Notes under the pieces: model-generated
Seen by the model: the letters and a program-made list of their open reading frames with translations, nothing else
Database searches by the model: none
What the model was told of the DNA's origin: nothing
In this document: piece by piece, positions 5,627 through 5,955 of the stretch
Layout of the letters: every line of letters begins with the position of its first letter
Position numbering within the stretch: position 1 is the stretch's first letter
Source: Deltaproteobacteria bacterium GWA2_55_10
GTDB lineage: Bacteria > Desulfobacterota > GWC2-55-46
Direction: 5' to 3'
Assembly (NCBI GenBank): GCA_001797415.1
Contig: MGPL01000101.1
Coordinates: 1-5,955, forward strand
Length of the DNA stretch: 5,955 nucleotides
Program-made: the position numbers and the translations under genes

Positions 5627-5955
5627 AAGCCTTTTTCCACCACATGACAGCCGACGTCTTGTGGAACTTCGCCAGCAGGACGCCCTTTTTCTTCACCAGT
5701 TTCTTTTCAAGAAAATCCTTCAACTTCCTGTCATGCTCCTCGGTCACTATGCCGATGTACTCCTTCCAGAAGTCCATTGCCTCCTCGATGTCCTCGAACG
5801 GCTGGTCAAAGTCGTAGTCGATTATCTCGACATTGGCGTAGATGCCCATGTTGTGGAGCGCCGAATAGGTCTTGAAGTAATCGGACCTCTCCCCGAACGG
5901 CCTGTTGAAAAGAAGGGGATATAGCTCCTTGTAGTAGAACTTGTCCGCTTTCGGG
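5625..5955 (-). CDS. Class I SAM-dependent methyltransferase, C-terminal fragment
   Basis: This minus-strand frame is open from the right edge of the window to a TAG read from 5627 to 5625, giving 109 complete codons. The gene starts outside the window. Visible sequence includes DKFYYKELYPLLFNRPFGER, then YSALHNMGIYANVEIIDYDF, then FEDIEEAMDFWKEYIGI, ending SAVMWWKKA. The order 'short loop, x-x-L-x-x-x-G-I, strand, S/D-x-E-E-A-x-x-F-W, hydrophilic helix, final MWW strand' is typical of the C-terminal half of UbiE/Methyltransf_11-type small-molecule methyltransferases. The SAM-binding glycine motif is beyond the edge, so the substrate cannot be given. An ATG at codon position 5849-5847 lies inside the domain and is unlikely to be the true start. 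The gene converges on ccsA, and its stop codon overlaps the end of repeat copy 3. Confidence 0.75.
   Translation of the reverse strand, partial: PKADKFYYKELYPLLFNRPFGERSDYFKTYSALHNMGIYANVEIIDYDFDQPFEDIEEAMDFWKEYIGIVTEEHDRKLKDFLEKKLVKKKGVLLAKFHKTSAVMWWKKA

Noticed and set aside
5589..5924. A 111-codon plus-strand frame opposite the methyltransferase.
   Set aside because: The minus-strand frame has a convincing methyltransferase C-terminus. The plus-strand translation shows no family features and begins in repeat copy 3.

Overview
This 5,955-base window is bacterial. It carries four complete protein genes, two genes cut by the window edges, and three copies of a ~130-bp imperfectly palindromic repeat. 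The genes are closely packed, moderately GC-rich and use many AGG (Arg) and ATA (Ile) codons. The families (System II cytochrome c maturation, a LonH-type protease, QueE, a TOBE-domain ABC ATPase) fit an uncultured Deltaproteobacteria- or Nitrospirota-like lineage. That placement is inference from style and content; no marker gene is present.

Layout: (1) 1-162 is the C-terminal TOBE-like end of an ABC transporter ATPase. (2) 174-301 is repeat copy 1. (3) 343-1287 is a CDF-family Zn2+/divalent-metal exporter. (4) 1288-1354 is a short spacer with a perfect extended -10 promoter. (5) 1355-3823 is an 822-residue Lon-related protease with an N-terminal AAA+ region and a C-terminal Ser655/Lys698 Lon protease domain. 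(6) 3825-4463 is queE, one base behind the protease gene and probably translationally coupled to it. (7) 4503-4632 is repeat copy 2. (8) 4676-5458 is a CcsA/ResC-type cytochrome c assembly protein with its own intrinsic terminator. (9) 5496-5626 is repeat copy 3, inverted. (10) 5625-5955, minus strand, is the C-terminal end of a class I SAM-dependent methyltransferase.

The genes do not form one pathway: metal export, ATP-dependent proteolysis, 7-deazaguanine (queuosine precursor) synthesis and heme delivery for cytochrome c are separate housekeeping roles. Only lon-queE looks like a tight transcription unit.

The most unusual content is the repeat family. Each copy sits just behind a gene's 3' end. 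Each has terminal inverted arms and internal hairpins. Copies 1 and 2 are in direct orientation and have reciprocally mismatched arms: the left arm of copy 1 pairs best with the right arm of copy 2, and the left arm of copy 2 with the right arm of copy 1. That is the pattern expected if the CDF-lon-queE block (about 302-4502) entered, or can leave, by crossover inside the 48 bases that the two copies share exactly. Copies 2 and 3 form an inverted pair around the cytochrome assembly gene, and copy 3 supplies the last two bases of the methyltransferase stop codon. I see no defence system, CRISPR array, transposase, integrase or RNA gene.
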